A stretch of 64,000 bases of DNA. Origin: Dokdonella fugitiva. Lineage in GTDB: Bacteria; Pseudomonadota; Gammaproteobacteria; Xanthomonadales; Rhodanobacteraceae. Below the pieces are notes generated by a model. It worked only from the letters and a program-made list of their open reading frames with translations. It made no database searches and had not been told where the DNA came from. This document shows, piece after piece, positions 20,687 through 29,433 of this stretch. Position 1 is the stretch's first letter. Each line of letters opens with the position of its first letter. The stretch covers positions 496,001 through 560,000 of the forward strand of contig NZ_SLWQ01000002.1 in assembly GCF_004342425.1 (NCBI RefSeq). The letters run 5' to 3'. The position numbers and the translations under genes were made by a program.

Positions 20687-21388
20687 ATGGCCCGCAACCG
20701 CATCCTGATCGCCGACGACGACGAGGAACTCGCCCAACTGCTGCGCGACTTCCTCACCCGCGAAGGCTTCGACGTCGTCATCGCGCACACGGCCGACGCC
20801 GCGCTCGCGGCCGCGCGTGCGCAGGCATTCGATGCGCTCGTGCTCGACGTCATGATGCCGGGCCGCTCCGGCCTCGACGCGCTGCGCGAGCTGCGCCGCG
20901 AATCGGCGCTGCCCGTGCTCATGCTGACCGCGCTCGGCGAGGATATCGACCGCATCCTCGGCCTCGAGCTCGGCGCCGACGACTACATCCCCAAGCCGTG
21001 CAACCCGCGCGAGCTCGCGGCGCGACTGCGAGCGGTGCTGCGTCGCGTGCGCGGCGAAGGCGGAGACACGCTCACCGACCTGCACAACGGGCCGATCTGG
21101 CTGCGCGCCGCCTCGCGCAGCGTGACCGTCGACGGCCGGCCGCTGTCGCTCACGGCGACCGAATTCGACCTGCTCGCGCTGCTGCTGCGCGAGGCGGGCC
21201 GCGTGGTCAGCAAGGAACGCATCTCGCAGAGCGTGCTCGGCCGTCCGCTCGGGCCGTTCGACCGCTCGATCGACGTGCACGTGTCCAACCTGCGCCGCAA
21301 GCTCGGCGACGCGCCCGACGGCGGCTCGCCGATCACGACGATCCACCGCAGCGGCTACCTGCTGCGGCAGCTCGGCGAAGCCGCTTGA
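20687..21388 (+). CDS. OmpR/CpxR-family response regulator
   Basis: A DNA-binding regulator of 233 residues. The receiver domain (1-115) has the acidic pocket D10-D11-D12, phosphorylation site D54 (LVLDVMMPG), T81 and K103 (DYIPKPCNP). A winged-helix trans_reg_C domain at about 130-230 carries LTATEFDLLALLL and DVHVSNLRRKLG. Similarity of sequence and partner kinase points to CpxR, the envelope-stress regulator. It is followed after 22 bases by its likely kinase, so they form one operon. The targets cannot be read from the sequence. Confidence 0.92.
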   Translation: MARNRILIADDDEELAQLLRDFLTREGFDVVIAHTADAALAAARAQAFDALVLDVMMPGRSGLDALRELRRESALPVLMLTALGEDIDRILGLELGADDYIPKPCNPRELAARLRAVLRRVRGEGGDTLTDLHNGPIWLRAASRSVTVDGRPLSLTATEFDLLALLLREAGRVVSKERISQSVLGRPLGPFDRSIDVHVSNLRRKLGDAPDGGSPITTIHRSGYLLRQLGEAA

Positions 21389-21410
21389 ACGCGGCGAGAA
21401 TGGCACGACC

Positions 21411-22793
21411 ATGATGCAGCGATTGTTCTGGCGCATCTTCGCCGCGCTGTGGATCGCGACCGTCTTCCTGCTCGTCGTGTTCTCGTGGGTGGCGACGAGC
21501 AATTTCGAAACCGAGAAGATGCCCGGCCTCGACATCACGCGGCTGCAGGCGTCGATGGACGACCTGCTCGCCCGCACCGGCCGCGAGCTGCGCCACGAGG
21601 GCATCGAGTCGACGCGGCAATGGCTGCGCGCGGCGAGCGGCTTCGGCCCGGTCAGCGTCTACGTGTTCGGCCCCGACGGTCACGAGCTGATCGGCCGGTC
21701 CACGTCCGAAACCGTCGCGCGCGCGGCCGCCGCCGCGTTTTCGAACCTGCCCGCGGGCGCCGCGCCCTACGGGGCGATCCAGAGTGCCGAACGCCTGCGC
21801 GCATTTTCGGTGCGCACGCGCACGATCGGCGTCTACGCCGTGGTCGCTGCGCTCGAGGGCAGCTTCCTGTCGCGCCTCGCCTCGCGCCGGCCGACCTGGT
21901 TCTGGCAGAACATCTTCGTCGCGATGGCGGTCAGCGCCGCGTTCAGCCTGCTGTTCGCGTGGTACGTCGCGGCGCCGCTGCAGCGCATCCGCGCCAGCGC
22001 GCATCGCTTCGCCGAGGGCGACCTCGATGCGCGCGTCGGGCGCCTGCGCTTCGGCCGCAGCACGGAGATCAACGCGCTCGCGACGGAATTCGACGCGATG
22101 GCCGAACGCATCAAGGCGTTCATCGAAAGCCATCGCCGGCTCGTGCGCGACGTCTCGCACGAACTGCGCTCGCCGCTCGCGCGCCAGCGCGTCGCGCTGG
22201 AACTCGCGCGCGGCGGCGATGCCGCGCAGGTGAACGCTTCGCTCGACCGCATCGAATGCGAATCGGACCGGCTCGAGGCGATGCTCGCGCAGGCGCTCGA
22301 ATTGTCGCGGCTGGAGACCGCGATCATGCCGATGGACGACCACGTCGAACTCGACGCGCTGCTCGACGACGTGATCACCAACGCGGACTATGAAGGCGTG
22401 CCGCGCGGGCGCAAGGTCGTGCTGCTCGAACGCACGCGGCTTTCCCTGGTCGGCTCGCATCCCGCGCTGTACAGCGCCTTCGAGAACGTGATCCGCAATG
22501 CGCTCGCCTACACCGCCGACGGCAGCGCGGTCGGCGTACGGCTCGCACGCGTCGGCGCATGGGCGTCGGTCAAGGTGCGCGACCACGGTCCCGGCGTGCC
22601 GCCGGGCGAACTCGCACGCATCTTCGAACCGTTCTATCGCACCGACACCGCCCGCGCGCGTTCGAGCGGCGGCACCGGCCTCGGCCTCGCGATCGCGCGC
22701 CGCGCGATCGAGCGCCACGGCGGCACGATCCTCGCGCAGAACGCCGACGGCGGCGGGCTCGAGGTGACGATCGAACTGCCGATCGGGCCCTGA
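21411..22793 (+). CDS. CpxA-like sensor histidine kinase
   Basis: An inner-membrane kinase of 460 residues. It has an N-terminal transmembrane segment (8-30), a periplasmic sensor domain (about 31-165), a second transmembrane segment near 170-190 and a HAMP linker. The phosphorylated His is H250 in RDVSHELRSPLARQ. The ATPase domain has ENVIRNAL (N box), VRDHGPGVP (G1), FEPFYR (F box) and GGTGLGLAIA (G2). Architecture and the S-H-E-L-R-S-P-L H-box match CpxA-type envelope sensors. It is coupled to the preceding response regulator. The stimulus is unknown. Confidence 0.92.
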   Translation: MMQRLFWRIFAALWIATVFLLVVFSWVATSNFETEKMPGLDITRLQASMDDLLARTGRELRHEGIESTRQWLRAASGFGPVSVYVFGPDGHELIGRSTSETVARAAAAAFSNLPAGAAPYGAIQSAERLRAFSVRTRTIGVYAVVAALEGSFLSRLASRRPTWFWQNIFVAMAVSAAFSLLFAWYVAAPLQRIRASAHRFAEGDLDARVGRLRFGRSTEINALATEFDAMAERIKAFIESHRRLVRDVSHELRSPLARQRVALELARGGDAAQVNASLDRIECESDRLEAMLAQALELSRLETAIMPMDDHVELDALLDDVITNADYEGVPRGRKVVLLERTRLSLVGSHPALYSAFENVIRNALAYTADGSAVGVRLARVGAWASVKVRDHGPGVPPGELARIFEPFYRTDTARARSSGGTGLGLAIARRAIERHGGTILAQNADGGGLEVTIELPIGP

Positions 22794-22848
22794 CGCGCCC
22801 CCCTCCTTCACGCCGGCAGCGCGGCCGCCGCGCTGGCACAATGCCGCG

Positions 22849-24135
22849 ATGACCACCTCAACCGCCACCCGCCGCGGCTTCTTCCAGCGTGCGCGCGGCC
22901 TCGCCGAAACGCTCGCCTGGCTGCGCCTGTGCGCGGTCGCGGGCCAGGCGCTCACGGTCGCGGTGGTCGCGCTCGGCCTGCGCCTGCCGATCTCGGTCGC
23001 GCCGCTCGCGTTCGGCATCGGCGTACTCGGCCTGTTCGCCCTGTTCGCGTTCTGGCGGCTCGAGCAACCGTGGCCGGTGACGCTGGCCGAGGCCTTCGGC
23101 CACGTCGCGGTCGACATCCTCGTGCTGTCCTACCTGCTGTACTGGTCGGGCGGCGTCGAGAATCCATTCGTCTCGCTGCTGGTGATGCCGATCGCGCTCG
23201 CCGCGGCCGCGCTGTCGCTGCGCTACGTCGCGGCGGTCGCGCTGCTCGCCTCGACCTGCTTCGTGCTGCTGATCGGCTGGCATGCGCCGCTGCCCTCGCT
23301 GCACGAAGTGCGCATCGCAGGCTCCGACCTGCACGTGATCGCCGTCTGCGCGAACTTCGTCGTCACCGCGGCCGTGCTCGCGTTCTTCATCGCGCGCCTG
23401 TCGCGCGCGCTGCGCGCACGCGAGGCCGAGGTGCAACGCGAACGCGAACGCACCTTGCGCGACGAGGGCATCCTCGCGATCGCGACGCAGGCGGCGGGCA
23501 CCGCGCACGAACTCAACACGCCGCTGTCGACGATCCGCACCCTGCTCGCCGAGCTGCAGCGCGAGCGCGCCGGCGAACCCGCGCTCGCCGCGGACCTCGC
23601 CCTGCTCGCGGGCCAGGCCGAGCGTTGCCGCGACATCCTGCGCCAGCTCGTCGAGGTCGGCAGCCGGCGCCTGGCCGGCGTGCCCGAGCGGCTCACCCTC
23701 GCCGCCTTCGTCGACGGCTGCGAGCACCAGTTCCGCCTGCTGCGGCCGGAGATCGCGCTCGACATCGACTTCGACGGCGATGCCGGCGAGCGCCGCATCG
23801 AAGCGCCGCCCGACCTCAGCCACGCGCTCATCAACCTGCTCAGCAACGCCGCCGATGCCTCGCGCGCGGCCGGCTCCGACGCGGTCGAACTGCGTGTCGC
23901 GGCGACGCGCTCGCTGGTCGAATTCGCCGTGCGCGACCACGGCAGCGGCATCGCGCCGGGCGCGGGCGTCGCGTTCCGCACCAGCAAGCGCGACGGCCTC
24001 GGCCTCGGCCTCGCCCTCGCCCATGCGACCGCCGAGCGCCTCGGCGGCGAGCTGTCCGCGCATGCGGCCGAGGGCGGCGGCCTGCGCCAGCGATTGCGCC
24101 TGCCACTGCTTGCGAACGACAATCCATCCCGATGA
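22849..24135 (+). CDS. RegB/PrrB/ActS-like redox sensor histidine kinase
   Basis: A kinase of 428 residues with about six transmembrane segments in residues 20-185. It holds the quinone-linked motif GGVENPF (101-107) known from RegB. The H-box is GTAHELNTPLSTI with H220. A Cys at 260 in QAERCRDIL occupies the place of the redox-active Cys of RegB. The G2 box is GLGLGLALA. RegB-type sensors respond to the redox state of the quinone pool and control respiration genes. The stop overlaps the start of the next gene by four bases (ATGA), showing translational coupling with its regulator. All key residues are present. Confidence 0.93.
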   Translation: MTTSTATRRGFFQRARGLAETLAWLRLCAVAGQALTVAVVALGLRLPISVAPLAFGIGVLGLFALFAFWRLEQPWPVTLAEAFGHVAVDILVLSYLLYWSGGVENPFVSLLVMPIALAAAALSLRYVAAVALLASTCFVLLIGWHAPLPSLHEVRIAGSDLHVIAVCANFVVTAAVLAFFIARLSRALRAREAEVQRERERTLRDEGILAIATQAAGTAHELNTPLSTIRTLLAELQRERAGEPALAADLALLAGQAERCRDILRQLVEVGSRRLAGVPERLTLAAFVDGCEHQFRLLRPEIALDIDFDGDAGERRIEAPPDLSHALINLLSNAADASRAAGSDAVELRVAATRSLVEFAVRDHGSGIAPGAGVAFRTSKRDGLGLGLALAHATAERLGGELSAHAAEGGGLRQRLRLPLLANDNPSR

Positions 24136-24680
24136 ACGATCCGCGCCCGCTCCTGCTCATCGACGACGACGCCGTCTTCGCGGCCGTGCTCGGCCGCGCG
24201 CTCGGCGCGCGCGGCTTCTCGGTCGACATCGCCAACGACGGCGCGCGCGCCCTCGCGCTCGCACGCGAGAAGGCGCCGGACTATGCGGTGCTCGACCTCA
24301 AGCTCGGTGCGGAAAACGGCCTTGCGCTGATCCCGGACCTGCTCGCGCTGCGGCCGAACCTGCGCATCCTGCTGCTCACCGGCTACGCCTCGATCGCAAC
24401 CGCGGTCGAGGCGATCAAGCGCGGCGCGCACGACTACCTCGCCAAGCCGGTCGACGCCGACCAGGTCGTCGGCGCGCTGCTCGGCGACGGCAACAGCGAA
24501 GTCGAACGCGTGGTGCCCGGCCATGCGCCGCCGCTCAAGCGCCTCGAATGGGAGCACATCCAGCGCGTGCTCGCCGAGTGCGACAACAACATCTCCGAAG
24601 CCGCGCGCAGGCTCGGCCTGCACCGCCGCACGCTCCAGCGCAAGCTGGCCAAGCGGCCCGTGCGCGAAGCGCACGACTGA
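24132..24680 (+). CDS. RegA/PrrA/ActR-like response regulator
   Basis: A regulator of 182 residues. The receiver has D11-D12-D13, D55 (VLDLKLGAENG) and K in YLAKPVDADQ. A short linker leads to a Fis-type helix-turn-helix at about 140-175. The block NNISEAARRLGLHRRTLQRK is the hallmark of the RegA/PrrA/ActR family. It starts inside the stop region of the kinase gene (ATGA overlap). With its kinase it should control genes of aerobic and anaerobic respiration in response to redox state; the targets are unknown. Confidence 0.94.
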   Translation: MNDPRPLLLIDDDAVFAAVLGRALGARGFSVDIANDGARALALAREKAPDYAVLDLKLGAENGLALIPDLLALRPNLRILLLTGYASIATAVEAIKRGAHDYLAKPVDADQVVGALLGDGNSEVERVVPGHAPPLKRLEWEHIQRVLAECDNNISEAARRLGLHRRTLQRKLAKRPVREAHD

Positions 24681-24725
24681 GGGCGATCGAAGCGGACCTC
24701 CGGTCGCGCAGTTGCCCGACTCCCC

Positions 24726-24750
24726 GCAGGAGCCCACCCCGTGGGCGACC
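24726..24750. repeat. REP-like element, family B (copy 1)
   Basis: GCAGGAGCCCACCCCGTGGG followed by CGACC. Copies with compensating changes in the stem (GAGCGC / GCGCGA in place of GAGCCC / GGGCGA) are at 31731-31754 and 34268-34292. It lies between the converging regA-like gene and the large beta-helix gene. Confidence 0.6.
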
Positions 24751-24828
24751 GCGCGTCACACTACTACGCCGAAGCGCTGCGGTCGCGCTCGGTGCGCACT
24801 GCGTGGATGGCGTGGCCTTTGGCCGGGC

Positions 24829-27800
24829 CTACGACTCGAAGCCGTCGCGGAACAGCACGAGCACGTCGCTGTCGCTCGCATTCGCATCGAGTGCGCTCGC
24901 GCTGAACACCGCCGCGGGTCCGGTCGCCTGCTGAGGAACCGTGACGTCCACGCTCCACGTCAATGAGCTGCCCGGCGGCAACGTGACCGTGTCGGCGAGC
25001 GTCGTGCCGCCGCCGCTCGCGGTGCAGGTCGCGCCGCTGTCCGCCACGCAGGTCCAGGCGAGCGTCGCGCCGTCGAACGCCGCGCCAGGCACGCCGCTGA
25101 TGCCGATATCGGTCGCCGGTCCGTTGCCGCTGTTGGTCAACACGATCGTGTACGTCAGGGCTTCGCCGTAGCGCGCGTGATCGCGGCCGTCGTCGATCGT
25201 GAGCGCGAGCTGCGCGGGCGCTTCGAGCACGACGAGCGCGACCGAGCCACTGCTGCCGGCGAAGCCGGCGTCACCGGCGTAACTCGCTGTCACCGTCTTC
25301 TGGCCGGCGCTCGTCGGCGTGAGCTCGCAGCTCGTCGAGGGCAGCACGATCGTGCAGCTGTCACCCGCACCGTCGTCGCCGTCGCCGACGGTGATCGAGC
25401 CGCCGGGCAGCGCGAGCGCGGCCGGCACGTCGCTGGCGATGCTCGCGGTGACGAGGACCGACGCGCCGAACTCGATCGTGTCGGCTGACAGCGACACGGC
25501 CGTCATCGTCGGCGCCTGCGCGACCTGCAACGCGGCCGGGGCCGAGGCGCTCGCGGCGAAGTTGCCGTCGCCCGCATAGCTCGCCGTGAACGCATGCGTG
25601 CCGCCGCTCGTCGGCACCAGCGTGCAATCCGTCGCGGGCAGCACGATCGTGCAGCTCGCGCCCGCGCCGTCGCCGACTTCGACGGTTCCACCGGGCACGG
25701 CCAGCTGCGGATCGACCGACGTGGCGATGTCGATCATCGCCGTCGCGGCTTCGCCGAACACGATCGCCGGCGGTGCGAGCGTGACACTGGCCTGGGTGGG
25801 CGCGCGCGCGATCGTGCGCGAGCCACTCGCGGAACTCGACAGCATGTCGCTACCGCCGTGGAACGTCACCTGCAGCGGATGCACGCCCGCACTCGCTGGC
25901 GTGAGGGGGCATCCCGGCTGTGCACCGTCCAGCGAATAGACGCAGGTCGTATCGTCGGCGAGATCATGTATTTCGACCACGCCCGATGGCGGGGCCTCGC
26001 TGGGTGCCGCCAGGCTCACATCGGCGGCGACCGTGAACGGTTCGCCGAGCGTGCCGGGTGGCTGCGGCGCCAGCGTCGTCACCGACGTCGCGGGCAACAC
26101 GGTCAGCGACTGCAGCGCCGACTGTGTCGCGCCGTAGCGCGAATCGCCCACGTAGGTGACGCGGAACTGGCGCTGTCCCGCCCGGAGGTACGGCGCGCCA
26201 CCCGTGCCGGGCACGCAGTCCGCCTGTCCCTCGGTCCCCGAACCGGTGTCGAGCGTGCGATCGGCACAAAGCGGTGCGAAGCCGCCGTCGGTCGCATCGA
26301 CGAAGGTGACCTTGCCGCCGGGTGGCGGGCTTACGGGCCCGGTCAGGCGCGCGCGCAGGCGCAGGGGTTCGCCGTAGACCGGCACGTGCGCGAGCGGCTG
26401 GCCATTGGCCTCCTGCAGCAGGAGCGTTGCGCTGGCCAGCACCTTCGCGCCGCAGAACTCGTTGTTGAGCGGATCGGACGGGAGTGCGCAGAACCAGCTC
26501 CACGGCCCCGAACCGAAGAAGCCCTGCAAGGTCGCACCCGACGAACACAGGTTCGGCGAGCTCGCGGTGAGGCTCGCGAAGCTGCCGCCCTGCGCGCTGC
26601 CGCACAGCCCCGCCTGCTGCAGTTCGAACGCGCCGATGTCGGGCGCGCTGCCGACCGACCGCGAGAAGTCCGCGCCGCGCTGGTCGCGCGCGAGCGCGTG
26701 CGGATTGCTGCCGGTATTGCGCGCTGGGCTGGTCGTCGCGATCGGGTGCACCTGCGTCCGGCCACCGAGCGATTGCAGCGGCCCGAGCTGCGGATCGCCG
26801 AACGCGGTGTCGGCGGGGAACGGCATCGTCGCGTCGATCGCGCCCGGCGTGACGAGCAGGTTGTGATCGCCCTGGACGTGGCCCGGGCCGCTGCCGACGA
26901 CTTCGATCTCGCGACTGGTTCCTTGCGCGGGGCAGAGCGCATTGGGGGTATCGGCGAAGATGGTGCTCGACACCGAAAAATCGGTGCTGGTCGGCATCGT
27001 CAGCACGTGTATCGCCGCCGAGCCCGCGGGCGCGTCGTTGCACGCGAACGTGCTGTTGGCGATCGTCACGCGCGCGGCGAACGGCGCCGAGATCGCCGCG
27101 CCCCAACCCTCCGCGTTCGGCGCGCGGTTGCCGCTCACGGTCGAGTTGACGATGTTGAGCTTGGACGTGGTGATCGCGGTGAACGGCACGAGCATGATGC
27201 CGATGCCGGCCGCGCCGCCGCCCATCGGGCCCTGCACGACATTGCCGCTGATGATCGAATCGATGATCGAGACCGTGCCGAGCTGCGAGTAGACGCCCGC
27301 GGCCATCGACCCCGGGCCCTTCGCCTCGTTGCCGCTGATGATCGAGGAGCGGATCGTGAGGTTGTTGCCGGCCATCACGCCCGCGCCCTTCGCGCCGCCC
27401 GCCGGCGAATGCACGGTGTTGTCGGCGATCGTGCAGCGATCCAGCGTGAGGTGGCCGTAGATCACGCCGACGCCGGCACCCGCCGAGTTGAAGCCGCCGA
27501 AGCTGTACTTGTTGAGCTTGCCGTTGAGCGCGCCGCGCGTGTCGTCGAGATAGCCGTTGCGCAACGTCATCCCGTACAAGCGCATCGTGATGTTGCCGTT
27601 CTGCAAGGCCTCGCCGAACAGGATCGGGAACTTGTTCTGCGCATTCGCCGGCCGCTGCACGGTGACGTTGCGGCCGGTGCCGGCGTCGATCGTGACGATG
27701 CCGTTGGAGGCCACATGCAGGTAGTTGTCCGGCAGGTCGGCGAGGGTGATCGTCGCGTTGCCAGCGCTGAAGAGGGAGGCGTCGAAGCGGATCGTGTCGT

Positions 27801-28065
27801 CGACACCGAAGCCCGGGCTGCCGCTGTTGGCGCAGGCAGTGCCTGCGACCGAGCCGGTATTGGTCGAGACGATCGCCTGGCGCAACGTGCAGGTGCCCGG
27901 GTTGCCCGGGTCCGCCGTGGACGTGACGGTGATCGTCGCCGCCTGCGCGGGCGTGGGCAGTGCGGCCGGCACCGCGAGCGCGGCCGCGGACGACCAGAGC
28001 AGGCGTTCCACCAGCACCGACAAGGGCTTGCGGCGCAGGCGCGCGGCGGGTTTGCGAGACGGCAT
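24829..28065 (-). CDS. Large secreted beta-helix protein with Ig-like repeats and C-terminal DGFE tail
   Basis: A 1078-residue protein. The ATG at 28063-28065 has AGGGGA upstream and a long signal peptide ending near PTPAQAA (residue 43). Residues about 44-520 form a right-handed parallel beta-helix of the choice-of-anchor Q type, with repeats such as DSIISGNVV, NSTVSGNRA and STIFADTPNA and the block PDIGAFELQQ. From about 540 to 960 come four or more Ig-like Big_3-type repeats, each ending with a S-Y-A/V-G-D-x-x-F/Y motif (TASYAGDGNFAAS, TASYAGDAGFAGS). A DUF11-like domain (ALTYTIVLTNSGNGPATD) precedes the end VLVLFRDGFES. This tail recurs in two other secreted proteins here. It is presumably extracellular or surface-bound; its ligand is unknown. 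Confidence 0.88.
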   Translation of the reverse strand: MPSRKPAARLRRKPLSVLVERLLWSSAAALAVPAALPTPAQAATITVTSTADPGNPGTCTLRQAIVSTNTGSVAGTACANSGSPGFGVDDTIRFDASLFSAGNATITLADLPDNYLHVASNGIVTIDAGTGRNVTVQRPANAQNKFPILFGEALQNGNITMRLYGMTLRNGYLDDTRGALNGKLNKYSFGGFNSAGAGVGVIYGHLTLDRCTIADNTVHSPAGGAKGAGVMAGNNLTIRSSIISGNEAKGPGSMAAGVYSQLGTVSIIDSIISGNVVQGPMGGGAAGIGIMLVPFTAITTSKLNIVNSTVSGNRAPNAEGWGAAISAPFAARVTIANSTFACNDAPAGSAAIHVLTMPTSTDFSVSSTIFADTPNALCPAQGTSREIEVVGSGPGHVQGDHNLLVTPGAIDATMPFPADTAFGDPQLGPLQSLGGRTQVHPIATTSPARNTGSNPHALARDQRGADFSRSVGSAPDIGAFELQQAGLCGSAQGGSFASLTASSPNLCSSGATLQGFFGSGPWSWFCALPSDPLNNEFCGAKVLASATLLLQEANGQPLAHVPVYGEPLRLRARLTGPVSPPPGGKVTFVDATDGGFAPLCADRTLDTGSGTEGQADCVPGTGGAPYLRAGQRQFRVTYVGDSRYGATQSALQSLTVLPATSVTTLAPQPPGTLGEPFTVAADVSLAAPSEAPPSGVVEIHDLADDTTCVYSLDGAQPGCPLTPASAGVHPLQVTFHGGSDMLSSSASGSRTIARAPTQASVTLAPPAIVFGEAATAMIDIATSVDPQLAVPGGTVEVGDGAGASCTIVLPATDCTLVPTSGGTHAFTASYAGDGNFAASASAPAALQVAQAPTMTAVSLSADTIEFGASVLVTASIASDVPAALALPGGSITVGDGDDGAGDSCTIVLPSTSCELTPTSAGQKTVTASYAGDAGFAGSSGSVALVVLEAPAQLALTIDDGRDHARYGEALTYTIVLTNSGNGPATDIGISGVPGAAFDGATLAWTCVADSGATCTASGGGTTLADTVTLPPGSSLTWSVDVTVPQQATGPAAVFSASALDANASDSDVLVLFRDGFES

Positions 28066-28302
28066 GACGATTCCCCTGTAGTAACCCCGTGACGCCTTCA
28101 TCGGAAGACAGCGGCGAAACGGATCATCGAGCCTCCCCGAAGCCACCCGGTCCCCGTCGCCCGGGTCGCAGGCCGGCGCGCGCGGACGGCCTGTCGGATT
28201 CCGGTCGCTCTTCCGTTTCGACCGATAGCGGTACGACGCGCGTGGCAGCGCAGGCGTACCGCGGCCCGCGACATCCATCGCCGCACCGCCCCGAGGACCG
28301 CC
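28066..28302. other. Shared 237-base region between two divergent secreted-protein genes
   Basis: Both flanking genes start outward from this segment, so their promoters must lie here. I see AGGGGA before the left gene but no convincing -35/-10 pair. The frame of the left gene stays open through it, but the translated sequence there is not protein-like. Confidence 0.4.
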
Positions 28303-29364
28303 ATGTTCCGTTCCGCCCGCCGCTTCCTGTCCTGCCTCGTCTTCGCCCTGCCGGGCCTCGCCCACGCCTACACCGCCTGCGTCGGCACGGCCGACGAGCT
28401 CGACGCCGCGATGAGCCAGGCGACCACGTCGACCGACCCGTCGATCACGATCAGGATCCGCGAGGGCACCTACGCCGCGGGTGGGGGCAATGCGTTCTAC
28501 CTGGTCCTCACGCATTCGAACCAGGCCGTGAGCATCAGCGGCGGCTGGAGCGGCGCGAGCTGCGCGACCCATCGCCTCGGCGCGGAATCGGGCACGGTGC
28601 TGGTGGGCACGACGGCCCTCACGGCGCTGGAGTTGAACGCGGGCTTGAGCACGAGCGGCAACACGATCAACGTGACCGACCTGACCCTGCGCAACGTCCA
28701 GGGCATCATCAACGTGGACATTGGTGCCTGCCTGGACGTCGTAATGAACCCGGGTTCCACTGCACGCCTCCATCGCCTGCGGCTGGATGGCTGCGCCGGC
28801 GGGTCGGCCGCGATCCTGAACAATGCGGGCGGCGATCTCGTTCTCGCCAACAGCGTCGTGCGAGGCGGCTTCAACTCCAATGCACCCGTGCGCTCGCTCA
28901 ACAACAACGCCGTCACGCGCCTCGCGCATCTCACGATCACCGGCAATGCGGGGATCTCGACGAGCCAGGAGGCGACCGGCCTGTCGATCTTCGCTGCGGC
29001 CAACTTCCCGAGCCAGATCACGCTCGACGACAGCATCGTGTGGGGTGGCACCGGGCCGGAAGGGATCCCGGACATCGCCACCAATGGTCCCGGCATCGTA
29101 TTCACGCGCGTGCACTACGAAACGCGCAGCTTCCTCAATGCGACGATCACCGACAACGTGCCGAGCCATGGCAATCCCGGCTTCCTGACGCCCACCCACC
29201 CGCGCCTGCGCGCGGACTCGCCACTCGTCGACAGCGGCGTCGCGACCGGCATCGGCGGCAGCAATGACGTCGACGGCGATGCGCGCATGCAAGGCGCCGC
29301 CGTGGACGTCGGCGCCTACGAAACCAATCCCGACCGTATCCATGCCGACGGCTTCGATCATTGA
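28303..29364 (+). CDS. Secreted choice-of-anchor Q protein with C-terminal DGFD tail
   Basis: A 353-residue protein with signal peptide MFRSARRFLSCLVFALPGLAHA. The mature part is a short right-handed beta-helix in which loops such as NVTDLTLRNVQ, RLHRLRLDGCAG and RLAHLTITGNAG repeat. Near the end it has the family block DSGVATGIGGSNDVDGDARM and VDVGAYETN. The last residues are IHADGFDH, matching the DGFE/DGFD tail of the divergent neighbour. It has no recognisable catalytic residues of pectate lyases. The tail and fold suggest a surface or secreted protein of the same group as its neighbour. Confidence 0.85.
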   Translation: MFRSARRFLSCLVFALPGLAHAYTACVGTADELDAAMSQATTSTDPSITIRIREGTYAAGGGNAFYLVLTHSNQAVSISGGWSGASCATHRLGAESGTVLVGTTALTALELNAGLSTSGNTINVTDLTLRNVQGIINVDIGACLDVVMNPGSTARLHRLRLDGCAGGSAAILNNAGGDLVLANSVVRGGFNSNAPVRSLNNNAVTRLAHLTITGNAGISTSQEATGLSIFAAANFPSQITLDDSIVWGGTGPEGIPDIATNGPGIVFTRVHYETRSFLNATITDNVPSHGNPGFLTPTHPRLRADSPLVDSGVATGIGGSNDVDGDARMQGAAVDVGAYETNPDRIHADGFDH

Positions 29365-29433
29365 GTGCGCGTGGCGCGTGCTCTCCGGCCGTGCCGGTCG
29401 CGCATCACGGCGACCACGCCGTCCCCGCTGCCG

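Noticed and set aside
25594..28092. An 832-codon plus-strand frame antisense to the large beta-helix gene
   Set aside because: Composition is Arg/Ala/Asp-rich with no family similarity; the opposite strand codes a clear secreted protein.
28303..29364. Pectate lyase annotation for the beta-helix proteins
   Set aside because: The fold is shared, but no pectate lyase calcium or catalytic Arg motifs are visible, and the closing block is of choice-of-anchor Q type.
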